From Christensenella sp034926635 (GTDB lineage Bacteria; Bacillota; Clostridia; Christensenellales; Christensenellaceae), in NCBI GenBank assembly GCA_034926635.1, contig JAYFQX010000013.1, positions 35,251-99,250 of the forward strand: a stretch of 64,000 nucleotides of DNA. The letters are read 5' to 3'. The first letter of the stretch is position 1; every line of letters begins with the position of its first letter. The position numbers were made by a program, and so were the translations under genes. Below the pieces are notes generated by a model. The model saw nothing but the letters and a program-made list of their open reading frames with translations, made no database searches and had not been told where the DNA came from. Below are positions 50,142 to 57,524 of this stretch, one piece after another.

Positions 50142-51659
50142 TTATTCCATAGTCTCATCCAGAGTCTGCCGATTTAATTCATCATTGGAAAGCGCCGCCA
50201 ATTCTTTCACCTTGTCGACATCAAGATCGAGCGCCGCTGCGATCCTCAGCCCATATTCTTCATCTGCACGCAGGCAATGCGCCGCATGCCGATACTTAAT
50301 ATTTTTGGTCACAGGGAAGATATTACGAGCGGTATTTTCAATCAACAATCCCCGTTTATCCTCCGTCATCAAGCGATATAATTTGCCGGCTGCACGGAAA
50401 TTATCGTCTGTTGGGTCATCTTTTGGGTCGTACGTATACATCGCACCGGAAAGATCAAGCGGGGGCTCCATAACACCCGGCTGAGCTGCCCAAACGCCTT
50501 GGCTGTTCGGTGTATATGCAACCGTCGCTCCATAATTGCCGTCCACGCGCATCTGTCCATCGCGGTGATATTCATTCACTTCCACCCGCGCCTTGTTAAC
50601 AGGAATATGATTGTGGTTCACACCCAAGCGATAGCGCTGCGCATCTCCATATGCAAACAACCTGCCCTGCAGCAGTTTATCAGGAGAAAGCCCGATTCCC
50701 GGAACCGTATGAGCAGGAGAAAATGCCGCCTGCTCCACTTCTGCGAAATAGTTTTCAGGATTGCGATTCAGCTCAATCACGCCTACTTCATGCAAAGGGT
50801 ATTCCTTGTGCGGCCATACCTTTGTAATATCAAACGGATTCTCGTAATGCTCTTTGGCCTGTTGCTCTGTCATGATCTGCACATAAAGCGTCCACCGCGG
50901 AAAATCGCCCTTTTCTATTGATTCAAATAGATCCCTGCCGTGACTTTCACGATCCTTGCCTACCAGTTCTTCCGCTTCTTCGTCTGTTAAGTTTTGAATT
51001 CCCTGCTGCGTACGCCAGTGAAACTTGCACCAGACTCTTTCATTATTTTCATTGTACAAGCTGTAAGTATGCGACCCAAACCCATGCATATGACGATACG
51101 ATGCCGGGATGCCCCGATCCGACATAACCACAGTAATTTGATGGAGTGCTTCGGGAAGCAACGTCCAAAAATCCCAATTGTTTTGTGCGCTGCGCATATT
51201 TGTTTTGGGGTCGCGCTTAACAGCACGGTTTAAATCCGGGAAATTATGTGCATCACGAATAAAAAAGACCGGCGTATTGTTTCCTACCAAGTCCCAGTTC
51301 CCATCTTCCGTATAAAATTTCATAGCAAATCCGCGGATATCACGTTCTGCATCCGCTGCGCCGCGTTCGCCCGCCACTGTGGAAAAACGTACAAACATTT
51401 CCGTTTGTTTTCCTTTTTGAAACACTTTTGCACGTGACCACTGGGAAATATCCTGTGTTGCAGTAAAAGTACCGTAAGCACCGCTGCCCTTTGCATGCAT
51501 ACGCCGCTCCGGGATTACCTCGCGGTCAAAATGCGCTAACTTTTCCATCAGCCATACATCCTGCATCATAATGGGTCCGCGTTCACCCGCTGTAATAGAA
51601 TTCTCGTTTTCCGGGACAGGTGCCCCCGCTTCGTTTGTTAATTGTTTTTTGCTATTCAT
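50142..51659 (-). CDS. katA: Monofunctional heme catalase
   Basis: It splits H2O2. The start at 51659 was chosen (GGGGG 8 nt upstream). The protein has 505 residues, clade-3 small-subunit size. Distal His in RRMHAKGSGAYG, Asn in VGNNTPVFF, VRFSTVAGERG, and the proximal heme-ligand tyrosine in RLFAYGDAQRYRLG are all present. A catalase is unusual beside an O2-sensitive glycyl radical pathway and fits a catalase-positive anaerobe. It needs heme; no heme genes are in the window. A PerR-like palindrome overlaps its promoter. It lies directly behind rplA, an atypical place. Confidence 0.96.
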   Translation of the reverse strand: MNSKKQLTNEAGAPVPENENSITAGERGPIMMQDVWLMEKLAHFDREVIPERRMHAKGSGAYGTFTATQDISQWSRAKVFQKGKQTEMFVRFSTVAGERGAADAERDIRGFAMKFYTEDGNWDLVGNNTPVFFIRDAHNFPDLNRAVKRDPKTNMRSAQNNWDFWTLLPEALHQITVVMSDRGIPASYRHMHGFGSHTYSLYNENNERVWCKFHWRTQQGIQNLTDEEAEELVGKDRESHGRDLFESIEKGDFPRWTLYVQIMTEQQAKEHYENPFDITKVWPHKEYPLHEVGVIELNRNPENYFAEVEQAAFSPAHTVPGIGLSPDKLLQGRLFAYGDAQRYRLGVNHNHIPVNKARVEVNEYHRDGQMRVDGNYGATVAYTPNSQGVWAAQPGVMEPPLDLSGAMYTYDPKDDPTDDNFRAAGKLYRLMTEDKRGLLIENTARNIFPVTKNIKYRHAAHCLRADEEYGLRIAAALDLDVDKVKELAALSNDELNRQTLDETME

Positions 51660-51683
51660 AAATAAACCCCCTTTATCAAGCAA

Positions 51684-51712
51684 TTTATACATCTATAAAC
51701 ATTAAAAAACAA
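51684..51712 (-). promoter_or_regulatory. katA promoter with palindromic -10 region
   Basis: TTGTTT (51712-51707), 17 bp, TATAAA (51689-51684). The palindrome TTTATA-GATG-TATAAA (51684-51699) covers the -10, resembling but not exactly matching the PerR box (TTATAATnATTATAA). Confidence 0.55.
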
Positions 51713-51720
51713 TTTAAAAC

Positions 51721-51750
51721 AAAAAAAGCAGGATATATATCCTGCTTTTT
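51721..51750 (-). terminator. Terminator after rplA
   Basis: AAAAAGCAGGAT pairs with ATCCTGCTTTTT around a 4-6 nt loop, followed by T on the minus strand. Confidence 0.88.
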
Positions 51751-51762
51751 AAACTTTTGTAA

Positions 51763-52455
51763 TTAGATAAACCGGAGTGGGTTTATTTTTACGCCCGGGC
51801 CCATTGTGGATGCAAGCACAACGCTTTTGAGATATGTGCCCTTTGCCGCAGACGGTTTTGCCTTTACGATCGCGTCCATGATGGCTTTCAGGTTTTCCTT
51901 CAGCTGCTGCTCCTCAAAACTCTTCTTTCCGATCGGAACATGGATGATCGCCGTTTTATCAACACGATATTCCACTTTACCGGCTTTGATATCCGCAATT
52001 GCTTTTGCGATATCCATAGTAACCGTACCGGATTTCGGGTTTGGCATAAGACCCTTCGGCCCGAGGATCTTACCAATCCGTCCGATGGTACCCATCATGT
52101 CCGGAGTCGCTACGATTACATCATAATCAAACCAGCTATCTTTCTTGATCTTTTCAACCATTTCTTCCGCGCCTACAAAATCTGCGCCGGCTTCTTCCGC
52201 CTCTTTTGCCTTATCACCTTTTGTGATAACGAGCACACGAACCGTTTTACCTGTTCCGTGCGGAAGTACAACCGCGCCCCTGACCTGCTGGTCTGCATGA
52301 CGGGGATCAACGCCCAATTTTACGGAAAGTTCGATTGTTTCGTCAAAATTTGCTTTTGCAGTTTCCCTGCAAATTTTTACCGCTTCTTCCGGATCGAACA
52401 AATTCATTTTATCATAGCTTTTCACGCTATCCTGATATTTTTTGCCTCTTTTCAT
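51763..52455 (-). CDS. rplA: 50S ribosomal protein L1
   Basis: 230 residues; it forms the L1 stalk and usually represses its own L11-L1 mRNA. Recognised from KRGKKYQDSVKSYDKMNLFD, GVDPRHADQQVRGAVVLPHG and LMPNPKSGTVT. It begins 3 bp after rplK. A terminator 13 bp behind it ends the operon, so rplJ-rplL, which normally follow, are elsewhere. Confidence 0.98.
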   Translation of the reverse strand: MKRGKKYQDSVKSYDKMNLFDPEEAVKICRETAKANFDETIELSVKLGVDPRHADQQVRGAVVLPHGTGKTVRVLVITKGDKAKEAEEAGADFVGAEEMVEKIKKDSWFDYDVIVATPDMMGTIGRIGKILGPKGLMPNPKSGTVTMDIAKAIADIKAGKVEYRVDKTAIIHVPIGKKSFEEQQLKENLKAIMDAIVKAKPSAAKGTYLKSVVLASTMGPGVKINPLRFI

Positions 52456-52458
52456 CGC

Positions 52459-52884
52459 TTAGCCCTCCACTTCTACGCCCATGCTTCTTGCGGTTCCCGC
52501 AATCATGCTGACTGCTGATTCCAGAGAAGCAGCGTTTAAGTCGGGCATTTTGAGCGTTGCAATTTCTTCCAGCTGCGCGCGGGTAATTTTTGCAACTTTC
52601 TGCTTGTTCGGCACGCCGGAAGCCTTTTCAATTTTGCATGCTTTTTTAATCAGCACTGCTGCCGGAGGCGTCTTTGTGATAAAGCTGAACGAACGGTCTG
52701 CGTATACCGTGATAACAACCGGGATAATAAGCCCCGCCTGCTGCGCCGTTTTTTCGTTAAACGCTTTTGTAAAGTCCATAATGTTTACGCCGTGCTGCCC
52801 AAGCGCCGGACCTACCGGCGGAGCTGGCGTAGCCTTTCCTGCGGGTATTTGTAATTTAATATACCCTGTGATCTTCTTTGCCAT
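52459..52884 (-). CDS. rplK: 50S ribosomal protein L11
   Basis: 141 residues; start at 52884 (GAAGGA upstream). Recognised from GYIKLQIPAGKATPAPPVGP, ALGQHGVNIMDFTKAFN and AGTARSMGVEVEG. It is part of the GTPase-associated centre. A 93-bp leader separates it from nusG and may hold the L1 autoregulatory site. Confidence 0.98.
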   Translation of the reverse strand: MAKKITGYIKLQIPAGKATPAPPVGPALGQHGVNIMDFTKAFNEKTAQQAGLIIPVVITVYADRSFSFITKTPPAAVLIKKACKIEKASGVPNKQKVAKITRAQLEEIATLKMPDLNAASLESAVSMIAGTARSMGVEVEG

Positions 52885-52977
52885 TGTTTTTCCTTCTTTC
52901 TTATATGATGTGGTGATAGCAAGCCTTCTATTGAAAACTCTCCCACCAGAAAACAATTTAAATTGCGCATTTGCGCG

Positions 52978-53637
52978 TTAAATTCTCTTTACCTGTACAA
53001 AATCCAGCTCAACCGATGTATCACGTCCAAACATCGAGACGAGCACGCGTACCTTCTGGCGTTCTGTATTGACTTCCTCGACTACGCCCACAAAGCTTTC
53101 CAATGGGCCGGACGAAACAATGACATTATTGCCGACCTCCACGTCAAGGTTAATGCGGACATTTTCAATGCCCATAGAACGCACTTCAGCATCTGAAAGC
53201 GGGATAGGTTTGCTGGATGGTCCGACAAAACCAGTTACGCCGCGCGTGTTACGCACTACATACCAGGATTCGTCAGTCAAAAACATTTTAACCATAACAT
53301 AACCCGGAAACATTTTGCGCGTTACGTGACGCTTTTTTCCGTTTTTGATTTCCACAGATTCCTCCATGGGCACTTTTACGTCCATGATCGTATCCTGCAG
53401 GTTATGGTTTTCTACTGTTTTCAGCAGATTATCCATTACTTTATTTTCATAACCGGAATAAGTATAAACAACATACCAATAAGGCTTATCCGTTTTTTCC
53501 TGCTTCAGAAATTTAGGCTGTTTTTCTTCTGCTTTTTTTTCCGGATCAACCGTTTCCTGCGTTTCCATCTGCTCTTCGGTATCCTGCTTCGGGAAATTTT
53601 CCATGATTTCCCCTGTATCCGTCATTTCATTTTTCAT
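52978..53637 (-). CDS. nusG: Transcription antitermination protein NusG
   Basis: 219 residues. An acidic/charged N-terminal extension of about 50 residues precedes the NGN domain (YWYVVYTYSGYENKV, RKMFPGYVMVKM, RNTRGVTGFVG), then the KOW domain (GPLESFVGVVEEV). Typical NusG has about 175-180 residues, so the extension is notable. AGGAG lies 11 nt before the ATG. It couples RNA polymerase to ribosomes or Rho. Confidence 0.97.
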   Translation of the reverse strand: MKNEMTDTGEIMENFPKQDTEEQMETQETVDPEKKAEEKQPKFLKQEKTDKPYWYVVYTYSGYENKVMDNLLKTVENHNLQDTIMDVKVPMEESVEIKNGKKRHVTRKMFPGYVMVKMFLTDESWYVVRNTRGVTGFVGPSSKPIPLSDAEVRSMGIENVRINLDVEVGNNVIVSSGPLESFVGVVEEVNTERQKVRVLVSMFGRDTSVELDFVQVKRI

Positions 53638-53651
53638 AAATCCATTTACTC

Positions 53652-53924
53652 CTAGGATTTCAGGAAGTTATGGAACAGGGTGCCAAAGCCCCAGTCCATC
53701 AACCCTACGATAACGGTGAAAATAACAATAAAAACAATCACAGCGAACGTGGTCTTAAAAAGATCTTTCCGTGTCGGCCATGTTACTTTCTTGATCTCAC
53801 CCCAAACATCCTTAAAGAATCTGGCGGGGCTGCGTCTTTGCTTCTTGTTCTTTTTTTTGGCGAGCTTTTTTTGCTCTTTTAACTGTTTCTCGCGTTCCTC
53901 GCCCAACAATTTGGTTTTAGACAT
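53652..53924 (-). CDS. secE: Preprotein translocase subunit SecE
   Basis: 90 residues. A basic N-terminus (GEEREKQLKEQKKLAKKK) leads to the amphipathic helix (FFKDVWGEIKKVTWPTRKDL) and one membrane segment (FAVIVFIVIFTVIVGLMDWG). It stabilises SecY. It is followed by nusG after 14 bp. Confidence 0.96.
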   Translation of the reverse strand: MSKTKLLGEEREKQLKEQKKLAKKKNKKQRRSPARFFKDVWGEIKKVTWPTRKDLFKTTFAVIVFIVIFTVIVGLMDWGFGTLFHNFLKS

Positions 53925-53943
53925 GGTATCTCCACCTCAAAAT

Positions 53944-54093
53944 TTACTTTGTTTCTTTATGAACCGTATGCTTCTTGCAGAATTTGCAATATTTCGACAG
54001 TTCGATTCTGTCAGGATCGTTTTTCTTGTTCTTCATCGTGTCATAGTTTCTCTGCTTGCATTCCGTGCAAGCCAACGTGATCTTATCGCGCAT
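53944..54093 (-). CDS. rpmG: 50S ribosomal protein L33
   Basis: 49 residues (MRDKITLACTECKQRNYDT… ending HTVHKETK). Two zinc-binding Cys pairs are present: CTEC and CKFC. A CGGAGGG site precedes the ATG. It is the first gene of the rpmG-secE-nusG-rplK-rplA operon. Confidence 0.96.
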   Translation of the reverse strand: MRDKITLACTECKQRNYDTMKNKKNDPDRIELSKYCKFCKKHTVHKETK

Positions 54094-54130
54094 GATTAAT
54101 CCCTCCGGTTACTTGTTTTTAAACAATCTA

Positions 54131-54153
54131 AAAAAAGGCACTCTCTGCCTTTT
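54131..54153 (-). terminator. Leader hairpin in the rpmG-secE-nusG-rplKA transcript
   Basis: AAAAGGCA pairs with TGCCTTTT around a 5-nt loop and is followed by T7 on the minus strand, between the promoter (54171-54199) and the rpmG start. It has the form of an intrinsic terminator or attenuator inside the leader. Confidence 0.6.
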
Positions 54154-54170
54154 ATCAAAGATACTATGAT

Positions 54171-54199
54171 AGTGTATCACCAAACCGCACGGTTGTCAA
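54171..54199 (-). promoter_or_regulatory. Promoter of the rpmG operon
   Basis: Consensus -35 TTGACA (54199-54194), 17 bp, -10 TACACT (54176-54171) on the minus strand. Confidence 0.85.
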
Positions 54200-54239
54200 C
54201 AATTTCCACGTTTTTTCTTTTGGGATGACTAAATTTTCA

Positions 54240-54262
54240 AAGGGCGGAAAAAAACCGCCCCT
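54240..54262 (-). terminator. Terminator of the glycosyltransferase gene
   Basis: GGGCGG pairs with CCGCCC around a T-rich loop, followed by TTTGAAAATTT. Confidence 0.55.
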
Positions 54263-54265
54263 ATC

Positions 54266-55213
54266 CTAATCCTTCAGCACGGTTTCGATAATATATTTCG
54301 GTCTTTTTTTGGTCTCCATATACGCTTTCCCTACATATTCTCCGATAATACCGATCGCCAAAAGCTGCAGCCCTCCCAAAAGCCAAATGGACATAATCAT
54401 GCTTGTCCATCCCGCGGTGGTATTGCCAAGCGCATTTACAACTAAGGAATAAATCAGCATAACAAGACTCACCAAAAAAATAACAAGCCCGACTCCCGTG
54501 ATCATACGGATCGGTTTGATGGAAAACGACGTAATGCCGTCAAACGCAAACGAAATCATTTTTTTCAAAGGATACTTGGATTCTCCTGCAAACCGCTCCC
54601 CGCGCGAATATTCCACAGTGTCTGTTTTATAACCGATCTGCGGCACAATTCCACGCAAAAACAGATTTACCTCGCCGAATTCGGCAAGACCGTCAAGCGC
54701 ACGCTTGCTCATCAGCCGGTAATCCGCGTGGTTATAGACAGCATCTACCCCAAAAAACCTCAAAAGCTTGTAGAACCCCTGTGCGGTACTGCGCTTAAAG
54801 CCTGTATCCGTATCACGGTTATTTCTCACGCCATAAACGATATCGCAGCCGCTTTGGTATTTTTTTACAAATTCATCAAGGACTTCAATATCATCCTGCA
54901 GGTCCGCATCCATAGAAATTGTGACGTCGCACAAGTCCTTCGCCGTCATAAGCCCTGCTAACAGCGCATTTTGATGCCCGCGGTTTCTGGATAATTTTAC
55001 ACCCATGATCTGCGGATTTGTTTGATGTAAATCACAAATCAACTGCCACGTCCTGTCTTTCGAGCCGTCATCTACATAAAGAATACGGCTGTTTTCAGAT
55101 ATTAGCTCTGCCCTGATCATCCGGTCCAGTTTCTCTGTTAAACGTTTTGTTGTTTCTGCCAGCACCGCTTCTTCGTTATAACACGGCACTACGATATATA
55201 AAGTATCCGCCAT
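54266..55213 (-). CDS. Family 2 glycosyltransferase (GtrB/polyprenyl-phosphate type)
   Basis: 315 residues. The GT-A domain (1-225) has IVVPCYNEEAVL, LYVDDGSKDRTW, GVKLSRNRGHQNALLAG and SMDADLQDD with the metal-binding DxD. Two C-terminal membrane helices (about 232-255 and 265-290) follow, with GEYVGKAYMETKKRPKYII, typical of enzymes that load sugars onto polyprenyl phosphate at the inner membrane face. It stands alone between the kdp genes and rpmG; the sugar is unknown. Confidence 0.93.
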   Translation of the reverse strand: MADTLYIVVPCYNEEAVLAETTKRLTEKLDRMIRAELISENSRILYVDDGSKDRTWQLICDLHQTNPQIMGVKLSRNRGHQNALLAGLMTAKDLCDVTISMDADLQDDIEVLDEFVKKYQSGCDIVYGVRNNRDTDTGFKRSTAQGFYKLLRFFGVDAVYNHADYRLMSKRALDGLAEFGEVNLFLRGIVPQIGYKTDTVEYSRGERFAGESKYPLKKMISFAFDGITSFSIKPIRMITGVGLVIFLVSLVMLIYSLVVNALGNTTAGWTSMIMSIWLLGGLQLLAIGIIGEYVGKAYMETKKRPKYIIETVLKD

Positions 55214-55286
55214 TTTTTTACCATCCTTAATGCAACTATCTTACTATTAGATACCCCGATTTGTCAAACCTCAAAACCGGCAGGAT

Positions 55287-55973
55287 TTATTCATCTGCAA
55301 AACGGTAGCCTACCCCTACCTCTGTCATAATATATCGCGGCTTTGCCGTATCCTTTTCGATTTTCCTGCGGATATTCGCCATAAAGACACGCAGTGACTG
55401 AAAATCTTCGGCATATTCATATCCCCATACCTTTTTACTAATATAGCTATGGGTCAAGACCTTTCCCTGGTTTTCCACAAGCAGCACAAGTAATTTATAT
55501 TCAATGGGCGTTAAATGTACTTCTTTTCCTTCCGTAAAGACGCGTCGTTTTTCAAAATCAATCATCAGCCCATCCAGCTGGAATTCCCCCTTGTCCTCTA
55601 CGCGCGGACGCTGTTTACGAAGCGCAGCGCGGATCCGTGCCAAAAGTTCTTTGATACTAAATGGTTTCGTAATATAATCATCCGCCCCAAGATCCAGCGC
55701 TTCTACTTTTTCGTTCTCCTGTCCCCGCGCGGATACAACGATGATCGGCACTTCCGATATTTGCCGTATTTGTTTGATGACCTCAAGCCCATCAATATCC
55801 GGAAGACCCAAATCAAGAAGTACCAAATCCGGATGGTTGGAAAGCACGAGTGAAATTCCGTCAAGCCCGGTCATGGCCGTTTCAAACAGGTAATGATTTG
55901 TTTTAAGCGAGATACTTAAAAAGTTTAGTATTGTCGGATCGTCTTCCACGATCAAGATATGTGTTTCTTCCAT
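55287..55973 (-). CDS. kdpE: Response regulator KdpE
   Basis: 228 residues. The start at 55973 was chosen (GGAG 8 nt upstream, overlapping the end of the kinase gene). The receiver has ED at 10-11, phospho-acceptor Asp54 (LVLLDLGLPDIDG) and KPF near 105. The OmpR-type winged helix is C-terminal (LTPIEYKLLVLLVENQGKV, SLRVFMANIRRKIE). It activates kdpFABC on K+ limitation; TTAACA-like repeats 58-95 bp upstream of kdpF are candidate sites. Confidence 0.95.
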   Translation of the reverse strand: MEETHILIVEDDPTILNFLSISLKTNHYLFETAMTGLDGISLVLSNHPDLVLLDLGLPDIDGLEVIKQIRQISEVPIIVVSARGQENEKVEALDLGADDYITKPFSIKELLARIRAALRKQRPRVEDKGEFQLDGLMIDFEKRRVFTEGKEVHLTPIEYKLLVLLVENQGKVLTHSYISKKVWGYEYAEDFQSLRVFMANIRRKIEKDTAKPRYIMTEVGVGYRFADE

Positions 55974-55978
55974 CTTTT

Positions 55979-57457
55979 TCACTCCATCGGTAATGCAAAT
56001 TTGAAAGTTGCCCCGCCTTTTTCATTGTTGACAGCAGCAATCACACCACCATGCGCTTCCACAATCGATTTACAAATACTGAGCCCAATTCCCATCCCGC
56101 GTTTTGCATCACCCCGCGCATCGGGTGATGTTACAAAATTATCAAACACCTTGTCGATGATCGCCGGATCAATTCCCTTACCGTTGTCAGATACTTCAAA
56201 GACCATATAATGTTCCTTCGGGTATGCCCGCAGTTCGATACGCGCATCCGGCGGTGTATATTTTACCGCATTATCAAGCAGGTTTACAAGTACTTGTATG
56301 ATAAGTTTTCCATCCATCGGGACTTCCATCACTTCATCAGGGATATGGATCTCAATTTCTTTCGCGCCTTTTAGCCGTTCTATCCGGCGGTAAGCCTCCC
56401 CCACAATATCGTCTACTACTTCCGGTTGTTTTTTGAGTACTAATTCACCATCGGATATCCGCGTCATATTAAGCAAATTCTCTACCATATTATTCAGCCA
56501 TTGCGCATCGTTGCCAATCCCTTCGATCAGGCTCAAAATTTGTTCCCGGCTAAGTCCGGACAAGCTATCCGCAATAAAATTTGCTGATCCGGCGATCCCC
56601 GTGAGCGGCGTCCTCAGATCATGTGAGATGGCACGGAGCAAGTCGTTACGGAGACGTTCCTTTTCTATCTTTAGATTGCTCTCCTGCTGTTGGCGGTAAA
56701 GAGCCTCCCGCTGCATTGCGCCTGCGACCTGTGATACCACCGTTTGAATTAACAGATTTTCCTCCGGCGTTGGCAAAACCTCACCGCAATGTACACCTGC
56801 TACGCCGTAAATCTCGTTACCGCTGCGCAAAGGAAGATACATCCACTTCGCACCGGAAAAATATTCTGTGCCGCATCCGCATGGTTTTACGTTTTCATAA
56901 CACCATTTTGCAGTTTCGTTTTCTTTTTCCATATTCGTCCATGCCGCACCGTCTAAATCTTTTCCCGTATAAATAATACATTGCCGGTTTTGTATTTTTG
57001 ATAAGCCGTTCATTCCATACCGGATGACATCCTCCATATCCGATACATTAAGAAGGCTGGTACTGACCTCATAAAGCAAACGCATTTGTTTCTCCCTCTT
57101 TTGTGCCTTCAAAACATGCTTATGCAGTTTATTTGTCAAAATACTTACGATAAAAGAAACTGCCAATAAAATAATAAGTGTGACAATATAATTTGGATCA
57201 TTTACGCGAAACGTAAGCTCCGGCGCCGTGAAAAAGAAATTATACGCAAACACGCTGATCACAGATGCGGCAATTCCAAATCCAAGACGTTCTGTCGCCA
57301 TTGTCACCAGCAGTACACCCACCAGGTAAACCATTGAAATATTTTCAGTCCGCAGCTCCGCAACATCAAACAAATAAGCAATTCCTGTGCAAAGTGCGAG
57401 GATTACGGCTGTCTTGAGCATATCTTTCCAAAATATTTTACTTTTCGATTGTTCCAT
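55979..57457 (-). CDS. KdpD C-terminal part: DUF4118-GAF histidine kinase
   Basis: 492 residues. Four membrane segments of the DUF4118 module (about 14-105, including ISMVYLVGVLLVTMATERLG and VISVFAYNFFFTAPE), a GAF domain (about 125-265), the dimerisation helix with AISHDLRTPLTGIAGSANF (phospho-His), then HATPase_c with NLLDNAVKY, DNGKGIDP and GMGIGLSI. It corresponds to the second half of a normal 890-residue KdpD; the cytosolic KdpD/USP half is a separate upstream protein. A 5-bp gap to kdpE. Confidence 0.94.
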   Translation of the reverse strand: MEQSKSKIFWKDMLKTAVILALCTGIAYLFDVAELRTENISMVYLVGVLLVTMATERLGFGIAASVISVFAYNFFFTAPELTFRVNDPNYIVTLIILLAVSFIVSILTNKLHKHVLKAQKREKQMRLLYEVSTSLLNVSDMEDVIRYGMNGLSKIQNRQCIIYTGKDLDGAAWTNMEKENETAKWCYENVKPCGCGTEYFSGAKWMYLPLRSGNEIYGVAGVHCGEVLPTPEENLLIQTVVSQVAGAMQREALYRQQQESNLKIEKERLRNDLLRAISHDLRTPLTGIAGSANFIADSLSGLSREQILSLIEGIGNDAQWLNNMVENLLNMTRISDGELVLKKQPEVVDDIVGEAYRRIERLKGAKEIEIHIPDEVMEVPMDGKLIIQVLVNLLDNAVKYTPPDARIELRAYPKEHYMVFEVSDNGKGIDPAIIDKVFDNFVTSPDARGDAKRGMGIGLSICKSIVEAHGGVIAAVNNEKGGATFKFALPME

Positions 57458-57524
57458 TCCTTATTCCATCCTATCCAGTCATTGCGTGCCTTCGGCTATA
57501 ATCAAGAAATATTTTTTATTTCCT

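Noticed and set aside
57458..57524. Gap between the two KdpD proteins considered as a frameshift or sequencing error
   Set aside because: Both proteins have complete, non-overlapping domain sets with a GAF domain each, and the second has its own start in front of the membrane module; a single base change would not restore one normal KdpD.
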